Shown here piece after piece: positions 10,387 to 21,824 of a stretch of DNA of 64,000 bases. Location: the NCBI RefSeq assembly GCF_026210795.1, contig NC_089456.1, positions 3,376,832 through 3,440,831 of the forward strand. The letters run 5' to 3'. The notes under the pieces are model-generated. The model saw nothing but the letters and a program-made list of their open reading frames with translations. It ran no database searches and was not told the DNA's origin. How positions within the stretch are numbered: position 1 is the stretch's first letter; each line of letters opens with the position of its first letter. The translations under genes and the position numbers were made by a program. The stretch comes from Rhizophagus irregularis (taxonomy: Eukaryota; Glomeromycota; Glomeromycetes; Glomerales; Glomeraceae).

Positions 10387-11923
10387 AATTTATTATTTCT
10401 TATTTATTTATTATTTCATTAATCAGTCGCCCCTGCCCAAAGGGCAGCTATATATATATTTTTAATTTGATATTTTCATATTTTCCTATCAATCATTCAT
10501 TCCTATTGTTTTATTAATCATTCTCAATACTTCACTAAATTCTTTACTCTTTAAAATATCATATAATTTAAATTCTAATATTTTCAAAGTTCTAGCTTTG
10601 ATTCTATAATTTCTCTATACATTCTATAATATAATCTATAATCGCGATTTTATTTATAAAATTTCCATATCTTGCGCAAATAAACTGTGATCAAAGCTAG
10701 GGATTATTTATAACTGGGGCCGCCCAGTGTCAGACTAATATGATCACCAACAAAGGCTTATTTATACTGGGGTTCTCACAGTTCTATATACCAAATTAAA
10801 CTTTTTAATAACTTTTAATCTTTTTCTTATATTAACTTCCAAAATATTTATTTCAAATCTATTTCATATTATTTTATTTCTCGCATTTCGTTTTATAATT
10901 CATTAATATTTTCTTATTATAATTGGATAACCACGGATTTTTAAGCGATCAACGTACTAAAATTTCTGTTGACATAACGCCCCTGGTGACACAACTATTT
11001 CTTCTATTATTTTCTTATTCATTTATATTTTTATTAATCAGTCACCCCTGCCCAAGGGACAGCTATATATTTCTTTTACTGCGCCTTATCACGTGACTTA
11101 TACTTTCTTTTATTTCTTTTATTTACTGCGCTTCATCATGTGATTTACATTACTCACGTGATTTGTACAACATTTTATATTGTTTACGCAACATGCTTAC
11201 GCAATTTCTTTTATTGCATCATTTTATTTAATATAATTCATTATTATCTTTTATAATCTTTCATATCATTCTTTTATTGTAATAAAATTATTTTCGTATA
11301 ATAACATTTCAATATTTCTCATATATACAATATCATTTAATTTTCTTCTTCATTTAGTAACCTATACTGGGCTTGCCTTTACTTTCTTCATAGAAGTATA
11401 GTAGTTTACGGGTTTGTCACTAATAACTTTTCTCTTCTTATAATACTTTTGAATTTTTCAATCATTTATTAACTTCTTATTATTCACAAAATTCATTCTC
11501 CTTATAAATTTTTATTTTCATTCAATTTTTAAATCTTTTCATTATTATCTTGAATATTTCATTTATCCTTTCGATATATACTTTTTTAATATATCGTATA
11601 TTTCATTTCTCATATATTCCGTAATATTCCTTTTTCATAATATTACTTTTACTATATCCTTTTTTATATATAGTAACATTTTTCTTATATTTCAGATAAG
11701 TCTTCCTTATCTTATCATTTCTTTGATGATTTCTCATATCATCCTTCCTTTCTCATATTTCTTTGATGATTTCTCATATCATCCTTTCTTTCTCATATTT
11801 CTTTGATGATTTCTCATATCATCTTTTTCTTATTAATTTTACAAATTTTTTTTTTCATTTTCTCATATTATTTTCTTCTATTTCTCATTTAGATTTTGTA
11901 TGAAGACAACAATCTTTTACTTT
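10387..11923 (-). other. Leader region of the LTR element
   Basis: About 1.5 kb without genes between the primer site and the first ORF. It contains two copies of a short block TCAGTC(G/A)CCCCTGCCCAA...CAGCTATATAT (near 10422 and 11038) and a 40-bp tandem repeat at 11718-11836. Confidence 0.55.
11718..11836. repeat. 40-bp tandem repeat, three copies
   Basis: CTTTGATGAT starts at 11721, 11761 and 11801. Each unit carries the small palindrome GATGATTTCTCATATCATC. Confidence 0.9.
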
Positions 11924-11940
11924 CTCGCGAGCATGCACCA
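11924..11940 (-). other. Primer-binding site of the LTR element
   Basis: The minus strand reads TGGTGCATGCTCGCGAG four bases inside the 5' LTR. It starts with TGG, the complement of a tRNA CCA end. The priming tRNA was not identified. Confidence 0.6.
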
Positions 11941-11944
11941 AAAA

Positions 11945-12435
11945 TGTGACACGCCGCCCATAGGATATTAAAATAAAATAAAATACCGTATGTTACCACT
12001 GACGTATTGAGTTCGAATATTATCTATGCTTGGTTTAAAATAAGAATTAGTTACAAAAATTACAAAAAACATTATTTTCTTACCAAATATTATTTTAAAA
12101 TCTCGAACTTAATAATATAATATTAATTAATTCTCAAGCGTACAATGAGCATATTCATATTAAATAACTTTTTAATAATTAATATTTTAATATTATTTTA
12201 TTTGAGCCAAAAATTGACTGCCGAATTTCCTATCGAAATCCACTTGTATTTATACATTTTTAGAAAAAATATTTCTAATATTTCTAATATTTCTAATAAA
12301 ATTTGAAGATCTATTATCATATGACTATCTCGTTACACTAAACTAAACTATAAATATAATTTTATTGGCTAATTATTTATCTATCGGTTAATTATTTATC
12401 CTTATTCTATTTTGTTGTATTTTTCAGTTATTATA
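11945..12435 (-). repeat. 5' LTR (491 bp)
   Basis: Starts TGTGACACGCCGCCC and ends CAGTTATTATA on the plus strand. It pairs with 5304-5804. A handful of substitutions plus small indels between the two copies indicate that the insertion is not brand new. Confidence 0.9.
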
Positions 12436-12446
12436 GCGCGATCATG

Positions 12447-12452
12447 TTTATT
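12447..12452 (-). terminator. Polyadenylation signal of the LINE
   Basis: TTTATT on the plus strand is AATAAA on the coding strand. If the LTR element and one copy of its target site are removed, it lies about 20 nt before the LINE poly(A) run at 5280-5289, the normal spacing. Confidence 0.7.
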
Positions 12453-12603
12453 GATAATAATGTTGAAGTAATACAATATATTTACAAAAGTAAAATAAAA
12501 TAAAGTATTCTAAATAAATTTAAACATTATCAATACACTGCCCCTCCAAAAGGAAAAGACTGACCTGTCACCTTGAGGTCAAAGGTGACATGTCATGAAA
12601 AAC

Positions 12604-13002
12604 CTAAAAATTTGACCAATGACCTCCCTTCTCAAAAACTAAGCTATTCCATAGCTCCCAACGTGAACTTACTATTTTATCTAATTTGTTAGCCACTAAT
12701 TTAGACTTGTTGGCCGATTTTTTCATCTTAGTATTGATCCCTTTCTGATGTTCTAAATCAGCTAATTTAACATTTCTATACTCCCATATAAAAATTTTAA
12801 AGTCAAAAATTAATTTATTAACCAAACCATCTAATAACTTTGTCTTATCTTTATCTAATATTTTATAACTCTTAAATAAGTTAATCAGATCTATATGTAT
12901 AAAACCTTTTGCTAGCATAGACAAATTATATGCCTTATTAAAGTCCCAAATCCTACAACGCAAGATTTCTTTAAAAATGTTATCAGAATTTACATTTTCC
13001 AC
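12604..13002 (-). pseudogene. LINE ORF2 C-terminal tail
   Basis: A 132-codon frame, helical and basic, ending at TGA/TAA near 12604. It lies directly downstream of the RNase H and zinc segment in a different frame, so a frameshift around 13030 separates them. No known domain; I read it as the last part of the LINE polyprotein. Confidence 0.5.
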
Positions 13003-13045
13003 TTAACTATTAGTTAATATCAGTTCATGTAAGTGTTGCTGAAAT

Positions 13046-13925
13046 TTACCGGTTTACTTGTCCTAAATGTTCACATTTCCATAAATGTGTATATGTTTCT
13101 TTGTCTTTTAAACACATAGGATATTTCCATTTGGAACTATAAACATGTGGCTTCCTTTTAACTAAATTATCCAGCGTTGGTAATTCTTCTGTCCAAATTT
13201 TGACTTTAAATGAATTTAATTCATGTTCTGAAAAATTTGTTAATTTAGTATTACCTTTAAGCACTCTAAACGTACTTGACCAGTCTATCTCTGTAAGCAT
13301 CTCAGAATTATTCCAACAATCATTTCTGTGTAAGTTGAAAAATTCTTCTATCCATTGAGTTTCCCTTATGTGTTTAATCATAATTGTAACTTCTTTCTCA
13401 ATAGGGTTATGATTCCAACAAACATTTCCTTTATACATTAAAAGTCTTGGATCGATAAAGACAGGATCGTTATTTAAAGCCTCTTTAGCTAGTTTATCTA
13501 CTACATTATTGTATTCACTATTATCATGTGCTTTAACTTTGACTAGCAATACTGTCAAATTGAAAAATTTGATTATTTTGAAACTTAGTATCCACCATGC
13601 GTTGTATTGACGCTTTCCTCTAGATATCTGTTGTAAAGACTCTTTTTTTAATTGATTGAATATATTAATTATGGCTTGTGCATCAACATATATTGTAATG
13701 TTCGCGTCTTTGAGACAAACTAGTAACACTAATATGATTGCTATAAGTTCTGCTTTAAATGCTAACGGATTGTCAGTAATATTAACATTAAATTCAAACT
13801 TTTTTGGACCACTGATCAAAAAAGCACTTCCCATCTCAACTGATGTCAGTGAATATTTTTTAAATGACTCATCTGTATATGCTTCTATATCCTTGACAAA
13901 TTCTAAACTATCTTTGATCTTTAAC
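13046..13925 (-). pseudogene. LINE ORF2 RNase H domain and C-terminal zinc segment
   Basis: The N-terminal part carries RNase H landmarks: AYTDESF (first catalytic Asp), FKAELIAIILVL (catalytic Glu), TIYVDAQAI (catalytic Asp) and VKAHDNSEYNNVVDKLAKEA (terminal catalytic region). It would degrade RNA in RNA-DNA hybrids during reverse transcription. About 80 residues later there is a CPMC-like segment, here YPMCLKDKETYTHLWKC, typical of LINE C-terminal zinc motifs; its first Cys reads as Tyr. The frame joins that of the reverse transcriptase when the 1566-bp insertion at 13926-15491 is removed. Confidence 0.75.
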
Positions 13926-15491
13926 AGGACCCCGGATATCTCCAAAACAGGTCATAAGTCACACTTTCGGGTAAACATAGCATGAGCTTGAATTTTATTA
14001 ATTAATGCCGAAGTAACTTTAGAGAAACACAGAGTGATCTAAAAAGTACCGCAACAAGTGCAGAACTAATAGAAAAACAAAGAACAAATAATCTTCTGAA
14101 ATTACAAATAAGAAAAGCTAAGATTAAAAATCCCACCCTCTCTATATAAATAACTACGGCTACTCCCCCCAAATATATCTCAAAATGAGTAAAGTCGACT
14201 ATGCTATACGTAACCCATCCAGCGCCGTACCCACTCCTAGAATCGGTAAAGAACCTTTGAGCTACCATTAGCACTATCAAAAACGCCTAAAATTCAATTT
14301 CCCCTATTTGACTACATACTATGGATAACAAACCTATTTCACAAAGACCTCTGGGAACTTTTTAGTGTCGTGCAGTCCAGCCAATGGGGAACTTTTTAGT
14401 GTCGTGCAATCCCCGAAGGGACACCCACCTCATTTCGAACGATCCCAAATGGAGGACACCCACCTCATTGCGAACAATCTATCGACCTAAGATCTACCTA
14501 GATAAGTCAATCCAATGATAGTCCATCATGTGACCACCTTGATCAGCATACTACAAAAACTGCGATACCCAACCTGTCACCCCCCTTATCACTCCAATGA
14601 TGATCGATTTTGAAAATTGTAACACCAAGCCACCATGACGATCAAATTTTCCAGTATCCCCCACCCCCCAAAGAAAATAAGGTTATACCGAAAAAAGCGA
14701 CCAAGAAAAACAAAAAGCAAAAAATAAAGACATAAACCTCAGGAAAACTCGAAGTGCAATGAGAAAAACCTGAGTAAAATTCACCAAACATACACCTCAA
14801 CTCCGTCTCCTTATTTTAGAAGACTAACTCCCCAGTTAACAACATCAACTAGCAAGAAATACGTTGGTCAAGAGCTCTTTCCAAGAAATACCGGTCCGGC
14901 CTGCGAACCACTTGGCCAGTTAGACTTTAAAGGCGTAGGAACCAAGATGCACTACTTTTCAACCTTTCAGAAAGCCCAGGGGAACATTCGTATGGAACTG
15001 CCATCTTACAGTATTATTGGTAACTCCAAGACTCATGATAACGGTCCTAACTCAATATAAGCCGTAAGGAGTTCGGGCGAAACTAAAGACCTCAGTAATA
15101 ACTTCATATAACATCGAAAAGTCCTTTTACTATTACTCAAGGCAAAAAATCCTCATATTTTTCATCCATAACTTCATGGGAAAAAATGGGCAGAGCCCAA
15201 CGGGGGAGAAAGTACGATCATCATCAAGTCACACTTTCGGCAGATTGGCCCATTTTCAGGTTTCCCAAAAATCGTTTTTTGTAAATATCTCGGCATCCAG
15301 TGGTCCAATTTTGATGAACTTTTTTTTAAATTGTAGAGCTAAATGAGGGCTACAAAATAAAAAAAAGTTCATTAAAATTGAATTACTGGATGCTGAGATA
15401 TATACAAAAAACGATTTTTTGAGTTTCAGCAAAAAGGGGTGTTTTTGGCCAAAAGTCCATTATGACCTTTATATTAGATATCTGGGGTCCT
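13926..15491. mobile_element. 1566-bp terminal-inverted-repeat element inside LINE ORF2
   Basis: Ends AGGACCCCGGATATCT and its reverse complement AGATATCTGGGGTCCT, with about 33 bp of imperfect inverted repeat continuing to AGGTCATAA. Perfect 8-bp target duplications TCTTTAAC lie at 13918-13925 and 15492-15499, suggesting a hAT-like or similar DNA element. Base composition is less AT-rich than the LINE. I see no intact transposase. GTCACACTTTCGG occurs near both ends (13958 and 15230), and the right quarter is itself a palindrome. Confidence 0.75.
15268..15421. repeat. Long palindrome within the inverted-repeat element
   Basis: AAAAATCGTTTTTTGTAAAT, CTCGGCATCCAGT and TTGATGAACTTTTTTT are repeated in reverse complement across a loop near 15340. 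The structure is about 150 bp and would fold into a hairpin. Confidence 0.8.
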
Positions 15492-17490
15492 TCTTTAACA
15501 GTTTATTTCTAACACTTGGCGAATGAATAAATGTCAATAAATTAGAAGGGGTCCGATCTGTAACACTATCTACTAACTTCGTGATACTATTATTTTCGGC
15601 TTGTGCTAAACATTCAAATACCGACATATCCAATATGTATCTATCATCTATGCTTTTCGCATTGATTTTGACTGATCTGTCAGTATCGTTTATGGTTAAC
15701 AGGCATCTCTGTTTGACACTTTTCCTTTTACTCTTTGTATGAATTTCTTTTAAATCACAACCTGAACATTTTTTAATAATAGGCAATTGTACAGAAGGAG
15801 ATATATTATCAACTCCAATATCATGTATCCAATGTTCAACAATTGTACCTTCAACCTCTGTTTCTATAACTCTTCCTAAATACACGACAGCATTTTTCTC
15901 ATGATAAAATGCTAACCAGTTACGTTTTTTAACTTCTGGAACCAAGTCTTTACTGATGCACTTGTAATTTCTTTCCATGTGAAATTCACTTTTAAGTCTT
16001 CTAGATGAATCCTTTTCCAATAAACACTTCTGTTCTATAGATTTAAACCAACTAGGTTTACGTCCCTTAGTATTAATCCCTAATGTTATTCTTAAATCTC
16101 TATAATTTAATAATCGATCACCTCCTGAGGAGATCAGTTGACTAATAAAATATATGCTGTGTTTCATTAACTGTTGGTTCATTCGATTTTTGAATAGTTC
16201 ATTATGTGTAAAGAAATCAGTTATACACAATGAACCCCCTCTAATAATATTCTCATCTTGTCCACTACTTCTAAAAGTTAAATTGTGATCATACATTATT
16301 GCTAATGTTGCTGCTAAAATGTTATATTTGACCTTAAGATCACATGACTTAATGTTCCATTCTGTCGTTGGCGATTTAGTTAAAATCATTTCAGATTGTA
16401 ACTGTTTATTACGTATCCTTGTAATAATACCTAATACACCTTGTGTATTGAACTGATTGTATAACCTTGTTACTTGTCTTTGTAATTGTATCGTACCAAT
16501 GTCCTTAACTCCATAACCTAATGATGAGTGTATTACACTATTTGGTATAGTAGCAACCAGTGATGTTTTCTGTTTAAACATAGAGCGACATAATTTATTC
16601 AATTGTTCTATCTGATTATGATTCCAAATTGTTAACTGTGATTTATATTCAATCCTAGGTATGATGACATGATTGTATATATATTTCATTTGTAGATCGG
16701 TAACTCGTTTCTTACGTATAATCCTATTATAATTTCTAATTATATCTTTACATTGATTTAAAACGAATTTCGTGTTTAGGTCTAAATTAACCCAAACTCC
16801 TAGAATTCTGACTGATTCTCCCGCCTTAATCGGTTTGATTTTCCTAATCTCTGATCCAAAATTGATATCAATTTCTCCGTCTATAGTTTGTATTTCTTCA
16901 TTTGTTGTCATTGCAAACTTCTCATAGTTTATCTGAATATTATTCATCTTATTGAATTCATTTGCTATGTCCAGGATTTTCTCTAGCATATATTTACTTC
17001 CTGTCAACCACGTTACGTCGTCCATGTACGTTTGAGATGAAACAATAGCAGATAATGACTTTTTATGAGGTACTTGTATATTAGTTTTCCAGGAGTGTTC
17101 TATCTTGTATCCCAAACGTAAACTATCAATTTCTGTCAATAGTGGATCGTAATATATTGTCCACAAAAGAGGTGAAATGACCTCCCCTTGATCTATCCCG
17201 ATTTGCGATGTGAACTGTGGAGTAACACCATTATATCCAATTATAGCTTTTTTACTGTTCACGAATAAGTTTGTAATCAATTGTATCAGTATTTTAGGGA
17301 TTTTAATTCTGTCTATCGCCAGTTTTAACATCTCTACATCTACCCGGTCATATGCCTTAGAAAGGTCTTGGAATATCAACCAAATGTGTTTTTTGTTGAC
17401 TTTAGCGTCTTCTATACAGGTATTGATAATTCGTAATGATGTTTCTGTAGATCTGCCAGGCAATGCTGCGTGATTACCACCTTTAGTATA
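15492..17490 (-). pseudogene. LINE ORF2 reverse transcriptase
   Basis: A long open frame. It starts, after a frameshift near 17490, with GGNHAALPGRSTETSL. Motif A reads FQDLSKAYDRVD, motif B GIDQGEVISPLL and motif C TYMDDVTWL, so the catalytic YMDD box is intact. Thumb and connection regions follow to about 15500, including a small CSGCDLKEIH segment. The enzyme copies LINE RNA onto nicked chromosomal DNA. The last few codons before the stop at 15469 come from the inserted DNA element, not from the LINE. Confidence 0.85.
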
Positions 17491-18343
17491 TTTTTTTCCG
17501 CAATTACAGCTGATAACCTTTTCATAATGATCTTAACTAACGTTTTCCTCAACGTCTCTAAGAGTATTATAGGTCTTGTTTTAGTCAACATGTGTTCCCA
17601 TTCTATATAGTCTTGGGTATAGGATACAACAAGGCTTCTCTCCATTCCCCTGGTATATCTCCTATTTGTAAACACATATTTGCTAATTTCAGCGTTAAAG
17701 CCTTCATATTGGTACCCAAATGTTTTAACTCTTCATTCGAAACCTTTGATGGACCAGCAGCTTTATCTTTAGTCAACTCCTGTATCGTATCCATCCACTC
17801 TTCTTCCGTGATCTCCTTAACGGTAGCATTATACCAATCTGTGTTAATATCATTTTTTGGTGCATACTGCCTCTGCCATCTATCGCTCATTGCAATTCCA
17901 TCATTCATCTTTTTCCCAGCGGCATTTTGATAATGTTCTATCATTGCTTCTGTAATTTCTTTTTCTGTCGAACATAACTGTTTTTGGCCGTCCTTTTTTA
18001 TAAGAACTTTATCTAGTACTATTTTTTTTCTTTTCCTATTTAATATTGAATCCAGCATATGTTTTTTATTATCTTGTAATTCCCTGCATCATTTATCAAC
18101 ATAGTATTTGATCTGTTCCTCTTTGTATAAGTCATCTTCTTCCGCATATTTGATTTGTGTAATTTTAAACAGATCGATGATCAGATCTTTAAACTCTTTA
18201 ATATTCATTTTTAGCAGTGGTTTCTTTTGGATCTGTAGTCTTTGCAGCAATTCCATAATTGTATCATAATATTGTTTGATAAAGTTATATGTGACATCCG
18301 GTTTGGTCAAATCTTTGAGTTTTTTATTTGTTAACTTCATCAA
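17491..18343 (-). pseudogene. LINE ORF2 linker and reverse transcriptase N-terminal part
   Basis: Three pieces in two frames. From 18343 it has a helical linker, then a TGA at 18089-18091 where context suggests Trp. It continues with ITEEEWMDTIQELTKDKA and PSKVSNEELKHLG, the usual start of LINE reverse transcriptases, then TKTRPIILLETLRKTLVK (motif 0/1) in a second frame. One frameshift near 17610 and another near 17490 break it. Confidence 0.75.
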
Positions 18344-18371
18344 AATTAAAGAAAGTTGTCGAAGTTTCTTC

Positions 18372-19426
18372 TTATAAAAAAAACAGCTTCTGGTAAATTA
18401 TCTTTATTCGGATGCGGTTTCTTCGTTGGTAAATGTTTTTCGCTTTATTTATTATCTGCTTTATAGAATTCCATATTCTATTTAGTGTAGTCGTTGTAGG
18501 ACATTCTTCAATTTTTAACATTTTTAATTCTTCCTCTAGGATTAATTCCGACTGCTCTGTGAATGTCTTCCATTGATCATCTGTAATCTTACTGTAATTG
18601 ATGACTTTTTCTACTTTATGTCTTCTATTCATAGCCATTTGCAGTTTTTTGAAGATATCATCAATGCTAAAATATGACGTGACTGCTGAATGGTCCGTAT
18701 TGAAAATGTGAATTTTATTCGTTAATGCATATATCAAGTCTGGGATCAATTCAAAGTTCACCCAATTAAAGTTGATTCTTGATGTAATATTGTTACGACG
18801 CCATATTGACAATGGTTTGGTGTGAAATAGCACATTCGTGTCTTTAAATCTATAGTTGTTTAATATTTTAAACAAGCTAAGTTTCCACGGTATTGATAAA
18901 TTTTTCTGTTGTTTGTCTAGAAATTCTTCATATTTAATATTAAAATCTCCCAAGACTATAATCCGACTTTAAAGTTTACGTTCTTTTTTTATAATGTCAT
19001 TAATTTTGTCGTATAACTCCAAGATTTCTGTTTTTTGTGTATTATTCGCGTAATTATACACTAAGATTATTGATAAATGAATCTTGCCTTTCATGTACAT
19101 CGTCAAGTGTATTAATCTTCCTTTGAATAAGTCTTTGGTTTGTACGTGTTTAGCATAAGCTTTTTCCATAATAATCCCAACACCAGCGGAATAGTAATTT
19201 TATCATCATACGCTCATCACGAATTATATTCCTTTTCGTTTCGGTATAAATTTTCCACACTGCTATTTTTAAGTTTGGTTTCTGTTACCCCCAGGATATT
19301 AATCTTATTTATTTTCATGAAATTTAATAATTGTTCTTGTTTCAGATTGGTATTTAGTCCTGCCACATTGATTGTCATTATTTTAAATGTATTGTTGATA
19401 TCCATAATGCCATCTTTCGCTGGCAA
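18372..19426 (-). pseudogene. LINE EEP (AP-like) endonuclease
   Basis: The frame at 19217-19426 has FKIMTINVAGLN followed by INILGVTETKL, the first two EEP motifs with catalytic Asn and Glu. After a frameshift, 18969-19169 has a central strand with LSIILVYNYAN. Past a TAA at 18966-18968 comes VLGDFNIKYEEF, the GDFN motif, and then FNTDHSAVTSYFS with the terminal Asp-His pair. EEP endonucleases nick target DNA for target-primed reverse transcription. All catalytic motifs survive; only frame breaks disable it. Confidence 0.8.
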
Positions 19427-19458
19427 TATATTTTGGGTTTATTGTTGGTGTACAATCA

Positions 19459-20062
19459 TTATTGACTATTGTTTGGAAGTATTGTGTCTTTGTATCCATT
19501 ATTCAGACTGGTATCTTGACTATTTGGAGTAATTTTGTTCATAAAGTTCTCGAACATGTAGTGCATATTAGAAAGGGATAAAAACGCTGAATCCATTCTT
19601 TTCTCAAAGTTATCCAGTCTTTCATTTTCTTTTTTGTCTAATGTCTCTTGTACATCAACCAACATGTTACTGTCTTGTTGTGTCGAAGTTTGCGGCGAGA
19701 TAGTTGCAGTCATTTGTGTCATTCGTTCTGTCTCGATCGGAGCAGCTTCTCTACTTTGTGTCTCAACGTTAGTTGGCCTGATAAAGATGTCAACTTTTTT
19801 ATCTCTCACGATTTCCATTGTTCTAATACGTTTATTATTGCTATTCTTAAAAGTTTCATTGACTGTACCAAAACTTAGGCTAACTTGTCGTGTATCACTC
19901 GGCACTTTTGAATTGAGAATCTGGACTTCTACGTTCGCAAGCCTGTTGTTAAATTTATTTAACAGGTTGGTGAATTGTTCCATTTTTGCTTCTAGTTTTG
20001 TTAACTGGTCTGCTGTACTGGATTGGATAGCATTTTCACTCCATGGTCTTCGTTGGGTTGTG
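19459..20062 (-). pseudogene. LINE ORF1 C-terminal coiled region
   Basis: Contains a predicted helix (MEQFTNLLNKFNNRLANVEV), a Ser/Thr/Gln-rich middle and a second helix ending before the endonuclease. It continues in phase upstream into the 20354-20475 piece once the MITE plus one target copy (291 bp) is removed. ORF1 proteins of LINEs typically trimerise and bind RNA. Confidence 0.65.
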
Positions 20063-20065
20063 TGT

Positions 20066-20353
20066 CACTGGTAAAAAAATGGTCTATCCTACACATATCC
20101 TACACATATCTTACATATATCAGGATACTTCCAATGTAGAAAATGTCATACACAAATAATACACATATCAAATACACATATAGGGAATTAACTTATATAT
20201 ATAGTATACCTATCAGGTACCTGATATATGTATGATATATATATTAGTACTCGATATGTGTATGATATGTGTATTATTTGTGTATGATTTTCTACATTTT
20301 GAGTACCCAATATGTGTAAGATATGTGTAGGATAAATCATTTTTTTACCAGTG
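20066..20353. mobile_element. CACTA-like MITE inside LINE ORF1
   Basis: Bounded by CACTGGTAAAAAAATG and its reverse complement, with 3-bp target duplications TGT at 20063-20065 and 20354-20356. CACT(A/G) ends plus 3-bp duplications are typical of CACTA/EnSpm elements. The interior is largely palindromic and built from CATACACATATC-like repeats. Length plus one duplication is 291 bp, a multiple of three. Confidence 0.85.
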
Positions 20354-20771
20354 TGTGCGTTCTCTTTTTGTTTCCCTTTGTTATTTACTGGATTTACCTG
20401 TTGTTGTTTGGCGGCAGATTGTGGGTTATTGCTATTGCTTGAGCCTTGATTAGAATTCATTTTAGCGATGTTCACATAACTATTTTGTTTATCTTCCAGT
20501 TATCTAAGCCGTCTTCCCAATAATTGGTTAGTTCTTCATATCATTGTTTCGGAAATAGTGGATTAAAACCCCCTTTAGCAGTGGGTGCCTTTACTTGATA
20601 TCTTTTATAAATTGATTGATAAACACTATGCGTACGTTGCGCTTGTTGGTATTTATTGTTTTCTGGGCAGTTTCTAAGCTTGTGAAATGATGATCTACAT
20701 ACATGGCATGTATTTTTATCCACAAAATTGAGCCCTTTATTGTTATATGAAAATTTGTGTTTTCGCGTCAC
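20354..20771 (-). pseudogene. LINE ORF1 CCHC zinc-knuckle segment
   Basis: Encodes CHVCRSSFHKLRNC, a CX2CX4HX4C knuckle, followed by a basic tail and, in a second frame, an Asn/Gln-rich linker (MNSNQGSSNSNNPQ). It overlaps the end of the upstream RNA-binding region by a frameshift near 20750. Knuckles of this kind bind the element's own RNA. Confidence 0.75.
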
Positions 20772-21678
20772 CCATTTCTTGTTCAGAATCGAAATAGAAC
20801 CATACGAAACGTTCTTTTTCGTAATTTCTTGAAAATTTATTTTTGGGTAGGAATATAGCTTTCGCCTTTGTGATATTGGCTATCTCTGCTAGGTCAATGG
20901 CACATGTACTACTAGGTAAGTTAGCTAGTTTAAGTACGTATTTGAATCTGTGATTTCTTTCTTCCCTAGATAAGGTGGATGGGAATACTCTGAATACATG
21001 TTTACAGAATCTAATTACCCATTCTTTTTTGAAACGTTCTTCTAATTTGTTGTCAGCGAATGTTACTGCCACCTCGTAATATAGTTGTTTAATATTGAAT
21101 TTGATACTCTTTACGTTCCCAATCGAGCGTAGGTGTTGCTCGAAAATATCTTTTTCTATATCTAATGGTACATCCCAGATGCGGATTTCGTATGACTGTT
21201 GATTATCTTGTGCTTGGTTGATCCCTTCAATTTTACAAAATCTAACCTTATTACCTTTAATGATTTGGCGCTCCAAAACTTTCTGAGCTGATTGTTCTGA
21301 CTCATATGTAGCTTTGATTACTTTAATACCTTTTATAGTTGTAACAACGTATGTCCTCAACCCTGGTACATCTGAAATAATCTGATAAACGTAATTCTTT
21401 TTTTCTGTAGGGTTTTGTTCTAGAATAATTTCGAGCGGAAAAAAAAGTTGGAACTGTTTGGCTTTCCCAATAACGGTCCAACTTTGTTGCGGTTGTTTAT
21501 CTGACTTGTCTAGCGCTGTGCTAACAGTCGGTTCATTTTCCTTATGAGACGGTGCATGCACGGAGGAGCACAGTCTTTGACCGTTGTTGTTCTCAGGTTG
21601 TTGAACTACGGCTTGGTTCAAAGAGAAAGCGTTATTGCTTCCTGACGGTTGTGAAGAGGTAAACTCAACCCCTTCCAT
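20743..21678 (-). pseudogene. LINE ORF1 N-terminal region with RRM-like folds
   Basis: ATG at 21676-21678, then 311 codons. After a low-complexity start there is a segment beginning WTVIGKAKQFQLFFPLEIIL. Two alternating strand-helix stretches follow (YEIRIWDVPLDIEKDIFEQH and FKYVLKLANLPSSTCAID) that resemble RNA-recognition motifs. It leads into the zinc knuckle through a frameshift. This is the first ORF of the LINE, and the region up to 21824 is its 5' leader. Confidence 0.65.
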
Positions 21679-21824
21679 CTCTCTCCTTTTATAATATACG
21701 AAATAAACGATTTCTTATGGCTTTCCTTATAACTTTTCTATATGTAACTGTAAAATTTTTATTATAAACTGCAGTGTGAGAATTTGTCCTAATAATCGAC
21801 GGAGAGAGTTTTTTTATCGCTTTT

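Larger units (their letters stand above)
5304..12435 (-). mobile_element. LTR retrotransposon, both LTRs present, non-autonomous
   Basis: Two near-identical LTRs flank a 6.1-kb interior, with the 4-bp target duplication GCGC at 5300-5303 and 12436-12439. A polypurine tract abuts the left LTR and a primer-binding site abuts the right one, so the element reads on the minus strand. The interior keeps an N-terminal acidic ORF and the C-terminal end of a gypsy integrase. It shows no recognisable reverse transcriptase, RNase H or integrase core, so it would depend on a helper. It sits inside the last few tens of bases of the LINE. Confidence 0.85.
5282..21824 (-). mobile_element. Full-length LINE with nested insertions
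   Basis: The order on the minus strand is 5' end near 21824, ORF1 with RNA-binding-like folds and a CCHC knuckle, an EEP endonuclease, reverse transcriptase, RNase H, a C-terminal zinc segment, an AATAAA signal (12447-12452) and a poly(A) tail (T-run 5280-5289). Near-identical 19-bp target duplications bound it. About 9.4 kb remains after removing the LTR element, and less after removing the two DNA-element insertions. Several frameshifts and stops show it is inactive. EEP plus RT plus RNase H is the layout of I/R1-like clades, but I do not assign a clade. Confidence 0.8.

Noticed and set aside
14002-14280. Minus-strand ORF with a TDSRSGYGAGWV segment resembling an RNase H start
   Set aside because: Only one motif matches, no further catalytic residues follow, and it lies inside the inverted-repeat element; too weak to call.
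19634-20074. Plus-strand ORF of 146 codons
   Set aside because: Shadow of LINE ORF1 on the minus strand, where phase continuity across the MITE supports the real reading.
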